A stretch of DNA of 33,228 nt, from positions 1 through 33,228 of the forward strand of contig JAMOVG010000265.1 of the NCBI GenBank assembly GCA_027061725.1, read 5' to 3'. The translations under genes and the position numbers were made by a program. The DNA is from Desulfobacteraceae bacterium. Its GTDB lineage: Bacteria; Desulfobacterota; Desulfobacteria; Desulfobacterales; JALSRD01. This document shows positions 18,526-27,455 of this stretch, piece after piece. Each line of letters opens with the position of its first letter. Position 1 is the stretch's first letter. The notes under the pieces were generated by a model. That model did not search any database. It had not been told where the DNA came from and saw only the letters and a program-made list of their open reading frames with translations.

Positions 18526-20370
18526 ATGCGAGAAATGCCTCTTTTCCCTTCTCGTTCGCTGTTCCCGAAAAAAGCTGCCATCGTGCTGGCCGTGTGCGTT
18601 GTGGCCCTGTCGGTACTGGTTGTGCGACCGGTACCGTGCCATGGGTCCGGAGAAGGCCCTGCTCAGGAGGTAAACTTTCCCCGCAGCCTGGAAAGCTACC
18701 AGGACGCTGACATGCACGGCATCGGAGCCATCCTCAAGCACCGCATTTCAGAGGAACCCTTCAACCTGGTAGCCACCATCATCTTTTTGTGCGCTATCAT
18801 TCACACCTTTCTGACGGGCAAATTCCTGTCCATGGCACACCGCTGGGAAGTCGCGCATACCCGCCGCATCAAGGCCGGTCAGGTGGACCGCCGAACGGTA
18901 CATTACGGAGCCGAACTCTTCCATTTCCTGGGCGAAGTGGAAGTGGTGTTCGGCCTGTGGGCCATCGTGCTGGTCGGCGCGATCCTGTTTTTTTACGACT
19001 GGCACACGGTTACTGTTTACATTACCCGACGGGTCAACTTCACTGAAGCCCTATTCGTGGTAGTCATCATGACCTTGTCGGCATCCCGACCGATCCTGAA
19101 ACTGGCCGAAGCGCTTCTGCAACGACTGGCCAAACTGCTGGGCGGCACCTTGGCGGCATGGTGGTTCAGCCTGCTTACCCTGGGGCCCCTGCTGGGTTCA
19201 TTGATCACGGAACCCGCCGCCATGGCTATAACAGCCCTGCTGCTGGGAAGAAAATTCTACGATCTGGGGCCCAGTTCAGGCTTCAAATACGCTACTATCG
19301 GCCTGCTTTTCGTCAATGTGTCAGTGGGCGGCACCCTGACCCATTTTGCCGCTCCGCCCATTCTGATGGTGGCCGGTCCGTGGAAGTGGGGTATCGGTTT
19401 CATGCTCACTGCTTTCGGCTGGAAAGCGTTGATCGGCATCCTGATCTCTAACGGGTTCTACCTCCTGGCGTTTCGAGGGGAACTTCAGCGCATGCAGGAG
19501 ACTTTTTTTAACCTCAAGCTCAGGGATGACATCTACCGGCGTTTCATCCAGCGTTCTCATCTGGAAGCCGAACTGGGCAAGATGCAGGAACTGGTCGACA
19601 TGCGCCTGGGTTTCACTCAACATCTAGACGAAACCATCACCCGCGTTAAAAACCGCCTGTGGGAAACGGTGAAAGAGCGTATGCGGGACACGGATCTCGA
19701 ACCCGCGCTGGTGAAAGCAGCCTTTGAAAAACGTTTCGAGGAAATCCGGCTGCGGGGCTTGCGCAGGAACCTGCCGGGATTGCTGCCTGAAGAGAAACGG
19801 CCCCGGTTCCACGATCCCGACTGGGATGTCCGCGACGATCCCGTCCCGGTTTGGGTCATCATTGTGCACGTCCTTTTCATGGTCTGGACCATCGCCAACG
19901 CTCACTACCCGGCTCTGTTCATCCCGGGATTGCTGTTTTTTCTCGGTTTCGCCCAGATTACTTCACCCTACCAGAACCGCGTGGACCTCAAGGCGCCGTT
20001 GCTGGTGGGCTTTTTCCTCGGAGGCCTGGTCGTTCATGGCGGGGTGCAGGGGTGGTGGATCGCACCGGTGCTGGGCAACCTGAGTGAATTCTCACTGATG
20101 GTGACCGCCACCATTCTGACGGCCTTCAACGATAACGCCGCTATCACTTACTTGTGTACGCTCATTCCGGGGTTCACAGATACGTTAAAATATGCGGTGG
20201 TAGCCGGCGCCGTGGCCGGAGGTGGACTGACCGTTATCGCCAACGCCCCCAATCCGGCCGGAATGTCGATTCTAAAAAAATACTTCGAAAACGGCGTATC
20301 CCCCGGGGGACTGCTCAAGGCGGCCCTGATTCCAACCGTTGTAGTATGGGCCTGTTTTGCACTTTTGTAG
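18526..20370 (+). CDS. Putative Na+/H+ antiporter (PF07399-like, multi-TM)
   Basis: Long multi-TM protein; LGPLLGSLITEPAAMAITALLLGRKFYDL, VNVSVGGTLTHFAAPPILMVA, FNDNAAITYLCTLIP, NAPNPAGMSIL; N-terminal signal-like helix. Start uncertain (18499/18526/18535). Confidence 0.8.
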   Translation: MREMPLFPSRSLFPKKAAIVLAVCVVALSVLVVRPVPCHGSGEGPAQEVNFPRSLESYQDADMHGIGAILKHRISEEPFNLVATIIFLCAIIHTFLTGKFLSMAHRWEVAHTRRIKAGQVDRRTVHYGAELFHFLGEVEVVFGLWAIVLVGAILFFYDWHTVTVYITRRVNFTEALFVVVIMTLSASRPILKLAEALLQRLAKLLGGTLAAWWFSLLTLGPLLGSLITEPAAMAITALLLGRKFYDLGPSSGFKYATIGLLFVNVSVGGTLTHFAAPPILMVAGPWKWGIGFMLTAFGWKALIGILISNGFYLLAFRGELQRMQETFFNLKLRDDIYRRFIQRSHLEAELGKMQELVDMRLGFTQHLDETITRVKNRLWETVKERMRDTDLEPALVKAAFEKRFEEIRLRGLRRNLPGLLPEEKRPRFHDPDWDVRDDPVPVWVIIVHVLFMVWTIANAHYPALFIPGLLFFLGFAQITSPYQNRVDLKAPLLVGFFLGGLVVHGGVQGWWIAPVLGNLSEFSLMVTATILTAFNDNAAITYLCTLIPGFTDTLKYAVVAGAVAGGGLTVIANAPNPAGMSILKKYFENGVSPGGLLKAALIPTVVVWACFALL

Positions 20371-20386
20371 AAAAAAGAGGAGAACG

Positions 20387-20992
20387 ATGGGGAAAAAAAC
20401 ATGGCCTGCCGCTGCGGCCCTTTGCATTATGCTAACACTCACAGCCTGCGGAAGTCGTACCCGCCTGACGGAAACCTGGAAGGACCCCAATTACAAGAGC
20501 GGACCGGTTTCCAACATCCTGGTCATCGGGGTGACCGACAACGAACGCGTGCGCCGCGTCTTTGAAAGGAAATTCGTCAAGGCCCTCAGGGCCGCCGGCG
20601 CCAAAGCCCACTCCAGCTACGCGGTGCTGCACATCTCCGGCGAGCTGAAAAAAGAAGATGTGCTGGCGGCCGTCAGGAAAACGGGCGCCGACGCCGTTCT
20701 GATCACCAGCCTGGTCAACGTGGACCAGACCGAGGTATTCTACCGGCCCCCGCCCGTGGGCTACTACGACGCCTACGGCTTGCTCTACGGCATCAGTTCA
20801 CGCGAACAGGCCATGGTGGGGTTCGACGTCAACGTGGTGATGAACACCAGCCTCTACGACGCCCACAGCGAGAAGCTGATCTGGTCCACCCTGGCGGAAA
20901 CCAGAAAGGCCAAGTCCAAGAAGGAACTGCTCGAGCAGCTCATCGCCGCCGTGGTCAAAAAGCTCCGGCGCGAGAATCTGCTGGCATCCTGA
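20387..20992 (+). CDS. Predicted outer-membrane/periplasmic lipoprotein
   Basis: MGKKTWPAAAALCIMLTLTACGSRTRL lipobox LTAC; 201 aa; starts 17 nt after the antiporter, GAGGAG RBS. Confidence 0.75.
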   Translation: MGKKTWPAAAALCIMLTLTACGSRTRLTETWKDPNYKSGPVSNILVIGVTDNERVRRVFERKFVKALRAAGAKAHSSYAVLHISGELKKEDVLAAVRKTGADAVLITSLVNVDQTEVFYRPPPVGYYDAYGLLYGISSREQAMVGFDVNVVMNTSLYDAHSEKLIWSTLAETRKAKSKKELLEQLIAAVVKKLRRENLLAS

Positions 20993-21000
20993 ATCCTGCG

Positions 21001-22902
21001 TCAATTCTCCAGGCGCACGTACTGACGGTAATAGGGCGCGTTTTCCCCCATGTCCGTACATGCGGCGGAAATCAGGCGGTTGAATCCGCGGCCTTTCCCG
21101 ACCCATCCCCCCCTGCGGCCCACGACCACTCCCGGCAAGAGGTCAGCGGCGACCTGCACCGACACCCGCATGCGGCCCAGGGGCGAGACCAGCCACACCG
21201 GCCGCCCCGGGTCCACGCCACAGGCGTCCAGGCTCTGTGCGGCGACCTGCACCACGGCCGCCCCGGTTTCTTCCTCCATGAGTTGTGAGTGCTGGGCCGA
21301 CCTGCGGATGAGCGTCAGCAGGCGCAGCGGATAGCCCTCCGGCGCCGCCGGCTCTTCGTCCAGACGCTCCGGCAGACGGCAGCGCCCGTCGGCGTGGGCG
21401 TAGACGCCGCCGCCAAAAACCGTCTCCGGCCGCTTGGCCCGCGCCCACCCCCGCTTCCGGATCGTTTCCAGGTCGACATCCAGCCAGGGGCTGTCCAGGC
21501 TGGCCCGCAGGCAGTCCTGCGCGTCCGGCAGCACCACCGGCAGATCGAGGCGCATCGCCAGCCGGCGGAAGATCCAGTCGTCCGGGCGGGCCTGTCCGGG
21601 AGCCGCCAGAGCCGGCCGGCAGTACTGGATGTAGTCGTGGAGGTACGACCCCACGAGGTCCTCCTTCTCCAGCACCAGGGTCGGCGGCAGAATCAGGTCG
21701 GCGCAGCGAGCCGTGTCGGTCATGAAAGCATCCACCACCACCGTGGTGTCCACGGCCCTCAGCGCGCGGGCACAGGCATCGGCGTCCGGGGACTGGCTGA
21801 CCAGGTTGGTGCCGTTGATCCAGACGAAGCGCACCGGCGGCCGGGCCGACAGCAGATCGGCGCCGATGGTGGGCTTGCGCAGCGTGCGGCAATGCCCGTC
21901 CGGCGGGGTGGCCCACTGCAGGTTGACGTTTCGCAGCGGTGAGATGTAGTAGTAGTTCCCGCCCTCGGGCAGGCCGATGTGACCGGCCAGCACTGCCAGC
22001 GCGTTGATGTAACGCACGTTCTGGGCGCCGAAATCGTAGCGCTGCAGCCCCCACCCGATCAGGGTGGCCACCGGCACACCGGCCGTGTAGAAGGCGTGCA
22101 GCCGCCGAATGGCCGTTTCGTCCACGCCGCAGGCCGCCGCCAGCGCCTCGGGCGGCCGGGACCGCAGCAGGTCGCAAAAAGCCCCTCCGTTGGCCGCCCG
22201 CTCCAGCGCCCCGGGGGCCACGCTGCCGCCGTCGAGCATGTGCCGCATGACGGCCGCCGCCAGAAAACGGTCGGTACCCGGCCGCACCGCAATGACCTCG
22301 TCGGCCAACCCGGCATCCAGGTCCCCGCCGGCCGTGATCCGCACCACAGACGCCCCCCTGCGGCGCGCCTGCCGCACCAGCCGTGCGGTGTGCACCGAAC
22401 AGCGCACCACATCACGGCCCCACAAAACGATCCGTCGCGCCCGCGCCAGCGACGCGATGCCGTTCTGCTCGACCGCCCCGAAATCGGTGCGCATGGCGGC
22501 GGTACCGGCCTCGCAGCACAGCGACCCCACGGCACGCGCGGCCCCCAGGTGGCCGAAGAGCAGGGCTCCTACGTTCTTCAGCACCCCCATGTCGCCGGCG
22601 CCGGGAATGTGCAGGATTGTTTCCGGCTGCCGGCGCAACGCCTGGATGCGTTCGGCGCAGATGTCCAGCGCCTGTCGCCACTCAATGGCACGCCAGCCGC
22701 TGCCATCGCGCAGCAGCGGCCGGGTTATGCGCGAGGCAGCGGCCAGGCGGCGCGGGTACTGCCGGATCCGGGCGCAGGTGAACCCGCGGGTGAAGGGGTG
22801 GTCGGGGTTTCCGCGCACCCGCACATTTCCGTTACCATCGGTGTCGACGACCAGGGAACAGGCATCGTGGCAATCCAGCGTGCAGGCCGTTACGGTCTTC
22901 AT
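21001..22902 (-). CDS. Molybdopterin-dependent oxidoreductase (DMSO reductase superfamily catalytic subunit)
   Basis: MKTVTACTLDCHDACSLVV...GFTCARIRQYPRRL N-terminal 4Fe-4S binding motif; FVWINGTNLVSQSPDADACARAL; DLILPPTLVLEKEDLVGSYLHDYIQY; molydopterin-binding C-terminus. Confidence 0.9.
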   Translation of the reverse strand: MKTVTACTLDCHDACSLVVDTDGNGNVRVRGNPDHPFTRGFTCARIRQYPRRLAAASRITRPLLRDGSGWRAIEWRQALDICAERIQALRRQPETILHIPGAGDMGVLKNVGALLFGHLGAARAVGSLCCEAGTAAMRTDFGAVEQNGIASLARARRIVLWGRDVVRCSVHTARLVRQARRRGASVVRITAGGDLDAGLADEVIAVRPGTDRFLAAAVMRHMLDGGSVAPGALERAANGGAFCDLLRSRPPEALAAACGVDETAIRRLHAFYTAGVPVATLIGWGLQRYDFGAQNVRYINALAVLAGHIGLPEGGNYYYISPLRNVNLQWATPPDGHCRTLRKPTIGADLLSARPPVRFVWINGTNLVSQSPDADACARALRAVDTTVVVDAFMTDTARCADLILPPTLVLEKEDLVGSYLHDYIQYCRPALAAPGQARPDDWIFRRLAMRLDLPVVLPDAQDCLRASLDSPWLDVDLETIRKRGWARAKRPETVFGGGVYAHADGRCRLPERLDEEPAAPEGYPLRLLTLIRRSAQHSQLMEEETGAAVVQVAAQSLDACGVDPGRPVWLVSPLGRMRVSVQVAADLLPGVVVGRRGGWVGKGRGFNRLISAACTDMGENAPYYRQYVRLEN

Positions 22903-23166
22903 CGATAAAATGTCTCCGCAATGACAGGCCGGGTGGCGTCGAAACGCTCGGCAATGGCAGCGACCTGGCCCCTTCTGCACACTCGCACGGGATCGGACCG
23001 CGGGCACAGGTCGCGAAACGAGGCTTATTCAGAGGCTGTACTCGAGGACGGGAGGGGCTGTCAAGCGTGGAAACCGCCCGGAAGGCACGGCATGAGGCGT
23101 CCCTGAGGCCGTCACAGCGTGACTTGATGCCCCGGCCGCCGGCGAAACGGGCGAGGCGTCACCGCT

Positions 23167-24852
23167 TCACAGGATTTCGGCGGCCTGACTGGTCGACGGC
23201 GGCGTTGCCAGGCAGAACATGGCGGCCGCCTTTTTCATGGCGATGGTCTTCAGGCTTTCGAGGGCCAGGACGGACTCACCGCCAGACGAGCTTTCGGGGC
23301 TGTCTTCGGCGCCCTCCTCGGCGGCCGGCAGGAAAATGTCAACCGTCGTGCCGCGCGAAGGCTCCGACCGCAGGGAGATCCATCCGTTGTGGTTCCGGGC
23401 GATTCCATAGGCCGCCGCCAGGCCCAGGCCTCGGCCGGGCTGCTTGGTGGAGAAAAAAGGCTCGAAAACCCGCTCCAGGGTGGCGCGGTCCATGCCCATG
23501 CCGTCGTCGCTGACGCTCAGCCGGACGTATTGTCCCGGCCGGCAGCGGGAAGCTGCACCGGCCGCCGATTCCGCGATGACGACATCGTCGGCGCGTATGG
23601 TAATTCTGCCGCTGCCGGCAAGGGCCTCGCGGGCGTTTTCGATGATGATCGAGAGCATCATCATCATCTGGGTCACGTCCACCTTCACGGGGGACAGTTC
23701 CCGGTCAACCTCGACGGTCAGCCGGATATCGGACCCGATGGTGTGGCGCACCAGGGGCATGGTGCTGGTGATGAAATCATAGAGGGAAATGTGCTGCGGC
23801 CGGTATTTGCCCCCCTCGGCGTAGGCCAGCAGATGGCGGGTGAGACGCTCCATGCGGGTCACGGAGTCCCGGATCATCTGCACGCAGCGCAGGGTATCCT
23901 CGCGCCCGTCCAGGTGGTGCTTCAGCAACTCCAGATTGCCCGTAATGACAAACAGGGCGTTGTTGAACTGATGGGATATGCCCCCGGCCAAGGTGGCGAT
24001 GGACTCCATTTTGCGCGCTTTGAGCAGACGGTCCTCCAGCCGGCGCGTGCGCGTGATGTCCCGCAGGATGGCCACCGCACCGCCCACTTTCTCATCGTCA
24101 TTCACGTGGGGGTACAGGGCGATGTCCATGAATCGGCGCCGACGGCCCCCGAAGTCGACCCAGGCCTGGAAGCACACCTCCTCTCCCTCCAGACAGCTGT
24201 CCAGGCGCTGTTTGACGTGCGTGTCGAACACCGCGTCTCCGAGTACCTCCCGCAGGGATCGGCCGCTCATTTCGGCTCCCCCATCGCCGAAAGCCTCCTG
24301 GAAAGCCCGGTTGACGGTCTGCAGCCGGTAGTCCCGGCCAATGAGCGACATCAGATCGCTGGAGGAGTCAACGATCCGCCGGTAACGCCGGAGCTTTTCG
24401 GAGGCCCCTTCCCGCTCACGGATGTCGCGCAGGGTCGCCAGAATGGCCGTCTGCCGGCCCCACACGATGGGAGTGGCGGTGAGGTCGTGGGAAACCGCCC
24501 GTCCGTCGCGGTGAATAAAATCCTGTACGAAAACACCGCCATAGATCGCCATGCGCTCCGCAGAAACACGGCACGTCCGATCATCGGAAGGCATCAGGAC
24601 GTCGAAAGGGCGGCCCACCAGTTCGTCCTGGCGGTAGCCCAGTACCCAGTGGGTGGCGGGATTGGCGGCGATGATCTTCATGGTGCGGCTGTCGATGACG
24701 ATCAGGGCGTCCGGAAACCCGTTGAACACCTGCCGGAAGCTATCCTCTTTGGCCTCCGGCCGCCGCTGCGACCCCGCCTGGCCGGCAAAACGGGTTGTGA
24801 AAGGGGGTTGTAGTGCCTCGGCCAGCGGGTACTGGCTGCTTGTTTCTTTCAT
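23167..24852 (-). CDS. PAS-domain sensor histidine kinase
   Basis: Two PAS-like segments; LAGGISHQFNNALFVITGNLELL H-box; IIENAREAL N-box; VSDDGMGMD, FEPFFSTKQPGRGLGLAAAYGI G-boxes. Confidence 0.9.
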   Translation of the reverse strand: MKETSSQYPLAEALQPPFTTRFAGQAGSQRRPEAKEDSFRQVFNGFPDALIVIDSRTMKIIAANPATHWVLGYRQDELVGRPFDVLMPSDDRTCRVSAERMAIYGGVFVQDFIHRDGRAVSHDLTATPIVWGRQTAILATLRDIREREGASEKLRRYRRIVDSSSDLMSLIGRDYRLQTVNRAFQEAFGDGGAEMSGRSLREVLGDAVFDTHVKQRLDSCLEGEEVCFQAWVDFGGRRRRFMDIALYPHVNDDEKVGGAVAILRDITRTRRLEDRLLKARKMESIATLAGGISHQFNNALFVITGNLELLKHHLDGREDTLRCVQMIRDSVTRMERLTRHLLAYAEGGKYRPQHISLYDFITSTMPLVRHTIGSDIRLTVEVDRELSPVKVDVTQMMMMLSIIIENAREALAGSGRITIRADDVVIAESAAGAASRCRPGQYVRLSVSDDGMGMDRATLERVFEPFFSTKQPGRGLGLAAAYGIARNHNGWISLRSEPSRGTTVDIFLPAAEEGAEDSPESSSGGESVLALESLKTIAMKKAAAMFCLATPPSTSQAAEIL

Positions 24853-25244
24853 CTTCTCTTCTGCCTCGCATGGGGTGAACGCATCCGGTGGGTTTCCAGC
24901 TTGTAGCGCAGCTGCCGGAACGAGAGCCCGAGCAGTTCGGCCGCCCGCGTCTTGTTGTAATCCGCCTCTTCCAGCGCTTCCAGGATGGCTTCCCGCTCCA
25001 GACGGCTGAGGTACTCGTTCAGCGGCCGCTTGAAGGTGCAGGCGCTGTATTTGCCGTCATCGGACGGGAGGTTGCGGGGGATATTGCCGTCCAGCAGGCA
25101 CGCCACCACGACACACAGGGCGCGAATGGTCTCGGGGTTGTTTTCAGGCCGGTTGCGGGAGTCCTGGGTGACCGTATAAGGGTCCTTTTCCCGGGCGATG
25201 GCCCGGATAATGCCGAAAGCTTCCTGTCTACTCATTTTTGCCAT
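24849..25244 (-). CDS. Fis-type helix-turn-helix protein (NtrC C-terminal domain-like, no receiver or AAA+ domain)
   Basis: LEREAILEALEEADYNKTRAAELLGLSFRQLRYKLE; 4-bp overlap with the histidine kinase start. Confidence 0.8.
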   Translation of the reverse strand: MAKMSRQEAFGIIRAIAREKDPYTVTQDSRNRPENNPETIRALCVVVACLLDGNIPRNLPSDDGKYSACTFKRPLNEYLSRLEREAILEALEEADYNKTRAAELLGLSFRQLRYKLETHRMRSPHARQKRR

Positions 25245-25610
25245 GGGCCAGAACACCTGAATGGGGCGCTTTACGGTGAGCCGCGCTCAACACGGATCGA
25301 ACGTTGACACAGCAGGGTTACAACAATCGTGCCATCGTTTCGCCGACGACCGGTGCCACAGGGCGGCCAACCCGACGGACAGCAGCACGAAATACCCGCC
25401 GATGACGGAAAGGCCGGCGCAGCCATTGCCTACGGGGCCCGCAACGGACCTTAACTATAAGGAAAATAAAGAAAAAAGGAAGGCGGGGGTGTCGCCGGTC
25501 AGATGAGACCGACAATTTCTCCACCGGCCGCCGGGTGGGTGGGGGTGTGCCGGGTCAGGGCCTGTCGGGCCGGCACCGGCGGGCGGTCCACGGCGCCGGG
25601 CAGGCGGATC

Positions 25611-25627
25611 TTGACAATATTTGTCAA
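25611..25627. promoter_or_regulatory. Operator-like palindrome TTGACA-ATATT-TGTCAA
   Basis: Perfect 6-bp inverted repeat around a 5-nt AT centre in a GC-rich intergenic region; third half-site TGACA at 25644-25648. Confidence 0.4.
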
Positions 25628-25689
25628 AATCTCTGGCAAATTATGACAGCCCGGGCCCGTCCGCATGGAAACCGATGCGTCCGATGCGG

Positions 25690-26979
25690 CTACGCATTCA
25701 TGAGCGATTCGATGTGGTCGGGCTCCACCGGAACATCGGCCATCAGGTCTTCCGGCCCCTGGTCGGTGACCAGCACGTCGGTCTCGATGCGTATCCCGAT
25801 GGATTCCTCGGGGATGTAGATCCCCGGCTCACAGGAGAGCACCATACCGGCTTCCAGCGGGCGGTGCCGGTCGCCAACGTCGTGGACGTCCAGGCCCAGG
25901 TGATGGGAGGTGCCGTGGGGGAAATATTGCTTGTACAGTGGCGCCTCGCTGTCCTGCTCCTTCACGGCGCGGGCGTCCAGCAGTCCCAGGTCGATGAGCT
26001 CCTTTTCCATCAGGCGGCCCACCGTTTTCTGGTAGTCGTCCAGCACCGTGCCGGGAACCAGCATGGCCATGGCCCCCCGGTACACCCGCAGCACGGCTTC
26101 GTAGACCTGGCGCTGGCGGGGGGTGAAGCGACCGCCCACGGGAATCGTGCGCGTCAGGTCGCCGGCGTAGTTGGCATACTCGGCCCCGAAGTCCATCAGC
26201 ACCAGTTCACCGTCACGGCACTGGCGGTCGTTTCGCACGTAATGCAGCACGCAGCTGTTGGGGCCCGAGGCCACGATGCAGGCAAAAGCCGGCCTACGGG
26301 AGCGGTTGCGCACGAAAGCGTGCAGCATCTCGGCCTCGATTTCGTACTCCCAGACCCCCGGCCGGACGAAACCCAGCAGGCGCCTGAAGGCCTCACCGGT
26401 AATGCGGCAGGCCTCGCGGATGAGCGCAACCTCTTCGGACGTCTTGACCACCCGCAACTGCTGCATGAGCGGCGCCAGGCGCTCGTAGCGGTGCAGGGGA
26501 AACTTCTCCCGGCACCAGTTGACAAAACGCATATCGCGGGTCTGCACCGGCGAGGCGGCCCGCAGGTGTTCGTTGCTGTTCAGGCAGATGGCGCCGGACG
26601 CCACCGCCAGCTGCCGGAAGAGGCCCTCGAACTCGGTCGTCCAGTGCACCGTGCGGATGCCCGAGACGCGGCGCCCGTCCTCCCGGGTGAGGCGCTGTCC
26701 CTCCCAGAGAGCGATTTTGTCGTCGGTCTTTCTCAAGAAGAGCATTTCGCGCAGCCGGGCCTCCCGCGCTCCCGGGCACAGCACCAGGACGGTCTCCTCC
26801 TGGTCGATGCCGGTCAGGTAGAAGAGATCCGGGTTCTGCACGAAGGGAAAGGTGCCGTCGGCGCTAATGGGCATCACATCGTTGGCGTTGACCACGGCGA
26901 CGGCGTCCTGCGGCAGGATCTCCATCAGCCGGGCGCGATTGTTCACGAACAGGGCCGGGTCGATGTCGGCGTATCGCAT
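25690..26979 (-). CDS. pepP: Xaa-Pro aminopeptidase (aminopeptidase P)
   Basis: MDFGAEYANYAGDLTRTIPVGG, FPHGTSHHLGLDVHDVGD, LSCEPGIYIPEESIGIRIETDVLVT metal-ligand blocks. Confidence 0.94.
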   Translation of the reverse strand: MRYADIDPALFVNNRARLMEILPQDAVAVVNANDVMPISADGTFPFVQNPDLFYLTGIDQEETVLVLCPGAREARLREMLFLRKTDDKIALWEGQRLTREDGRRVSGIRTVHWTTEFEGLFRQLAVASGAICLNSNEHLRAASPVQTRDMRFVNWCREKFPLHRYERLAPLMQQLRVVKTSEEVALIREACRITGEAFRRLLGFVRPGVWEYEIEAEMLHAFVRNRSRRPAFACIVASGPNSCVLHYVRNDRQCRDGELVLMDFGAEYANYAGDLTRTIPVGGRFTPRQRQVYEAVLRVYRGAMAMLVPGTVLDDYQKTVGRLMEKELIDLGLLDARAVKEQDSEAPLYKQYFPHGTSHHLGLDVHDVGDRHRPLEAGMVLSCEPGIYIPEESIGIRIETDVLVTDQGPEDLMADVPVEPDHIESLMNA

Positions 26980-27002
26980 GCAGCGGCTCTCCTTGGAAAA
27001 GC

Positions 27003-27044
27003 GTTTCCGGTTGGAAAGTCAACTTTGAACCGTCCACCGGAAAC
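27003..27044 (-). promoter_or_regulatory. pepP leader hairpin/attenuator-like element
   Basis: GTTTCCGGT (27003-27011) and ACCGGAAAC (27036-27044), 9-bp perfect inverted repeat; minus strand continues GCTTTTCC then the pepP RBS. Confidence 0.45.
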
Positions 27045-27122
27045 TGTCAACCGTTTTCACGCCTGTTTTCCGGGAGCCGTATAGAACGGCCCACCGTGGG
27101 GGGAGCCGCCGCGACCGGCAGC

Positions 27123-27218
27123 CTACATGCCCGCGGCCAGCGTCAGCATGGCGGCCAGGGCCGTCAGAATGATCATGCACACTCCGTCCAGCAGTCCGTC
27201 GATGAATCGATAGTTCAT
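27123..27218 (-). CDS. 31-aa single-helix microprotein
   Basis: Minus strand GAGGAGGGAAACC-ATG; MNYRFIDGLLDGVCMIILTALAAMLTLAAGM*; strong Shine-Dalgarno 5-7 nt upstream, amphipathic start then one TM helix. Confidence 0.5.
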   Translation of the reverse strand: MNYRFIDGLLDGVCMIILTALAAMLTLAAGM

Positions 27219-27401
27219 GGTTTCCCTCCTCGCTGTGGTTCACTTCGGATGGTTTTCATGCCTGGCAGGGAGTATTAACCGAGGGCATTGTCGGATGGGG
27301 TCCAAGGAGCGGAAAAAAGGTTCCTCGTCCATGGCCAATTCGCCAAAAGGCCCGGGAGATTGTTGAAATGCGTGGCGAGGTGTGCAATTTTAGGGCGACT
27401 G

Positions 27402-27418
27402 TTTCCCCGCGGGGGAAA
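27402..27418. repeat. Perfect palindrome TTTCCCC-GCG-GGGGAAA in helicase leader
   Basis: 7-bp perfect stem with GCG centre, 37 nt before the proposed helicase start. Confidence 0.45.
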
Positions 27419-27455
27419 TTCGACCGGCAACCCTAAACGGTCAGGGAGGGTAGCA

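Noticed and set aside
23389-24813. 474-aa plus-strand ORF opposite the histidine kinase
   Set aside because: Shadow ORF; biased composition and no motif.
25621-27084. 487-aa plus-strand ORF opposite pepP
   Set aside because: Shadow ORF of GC-rich codon usage; PepP metal ligands on the minus strand are intact.
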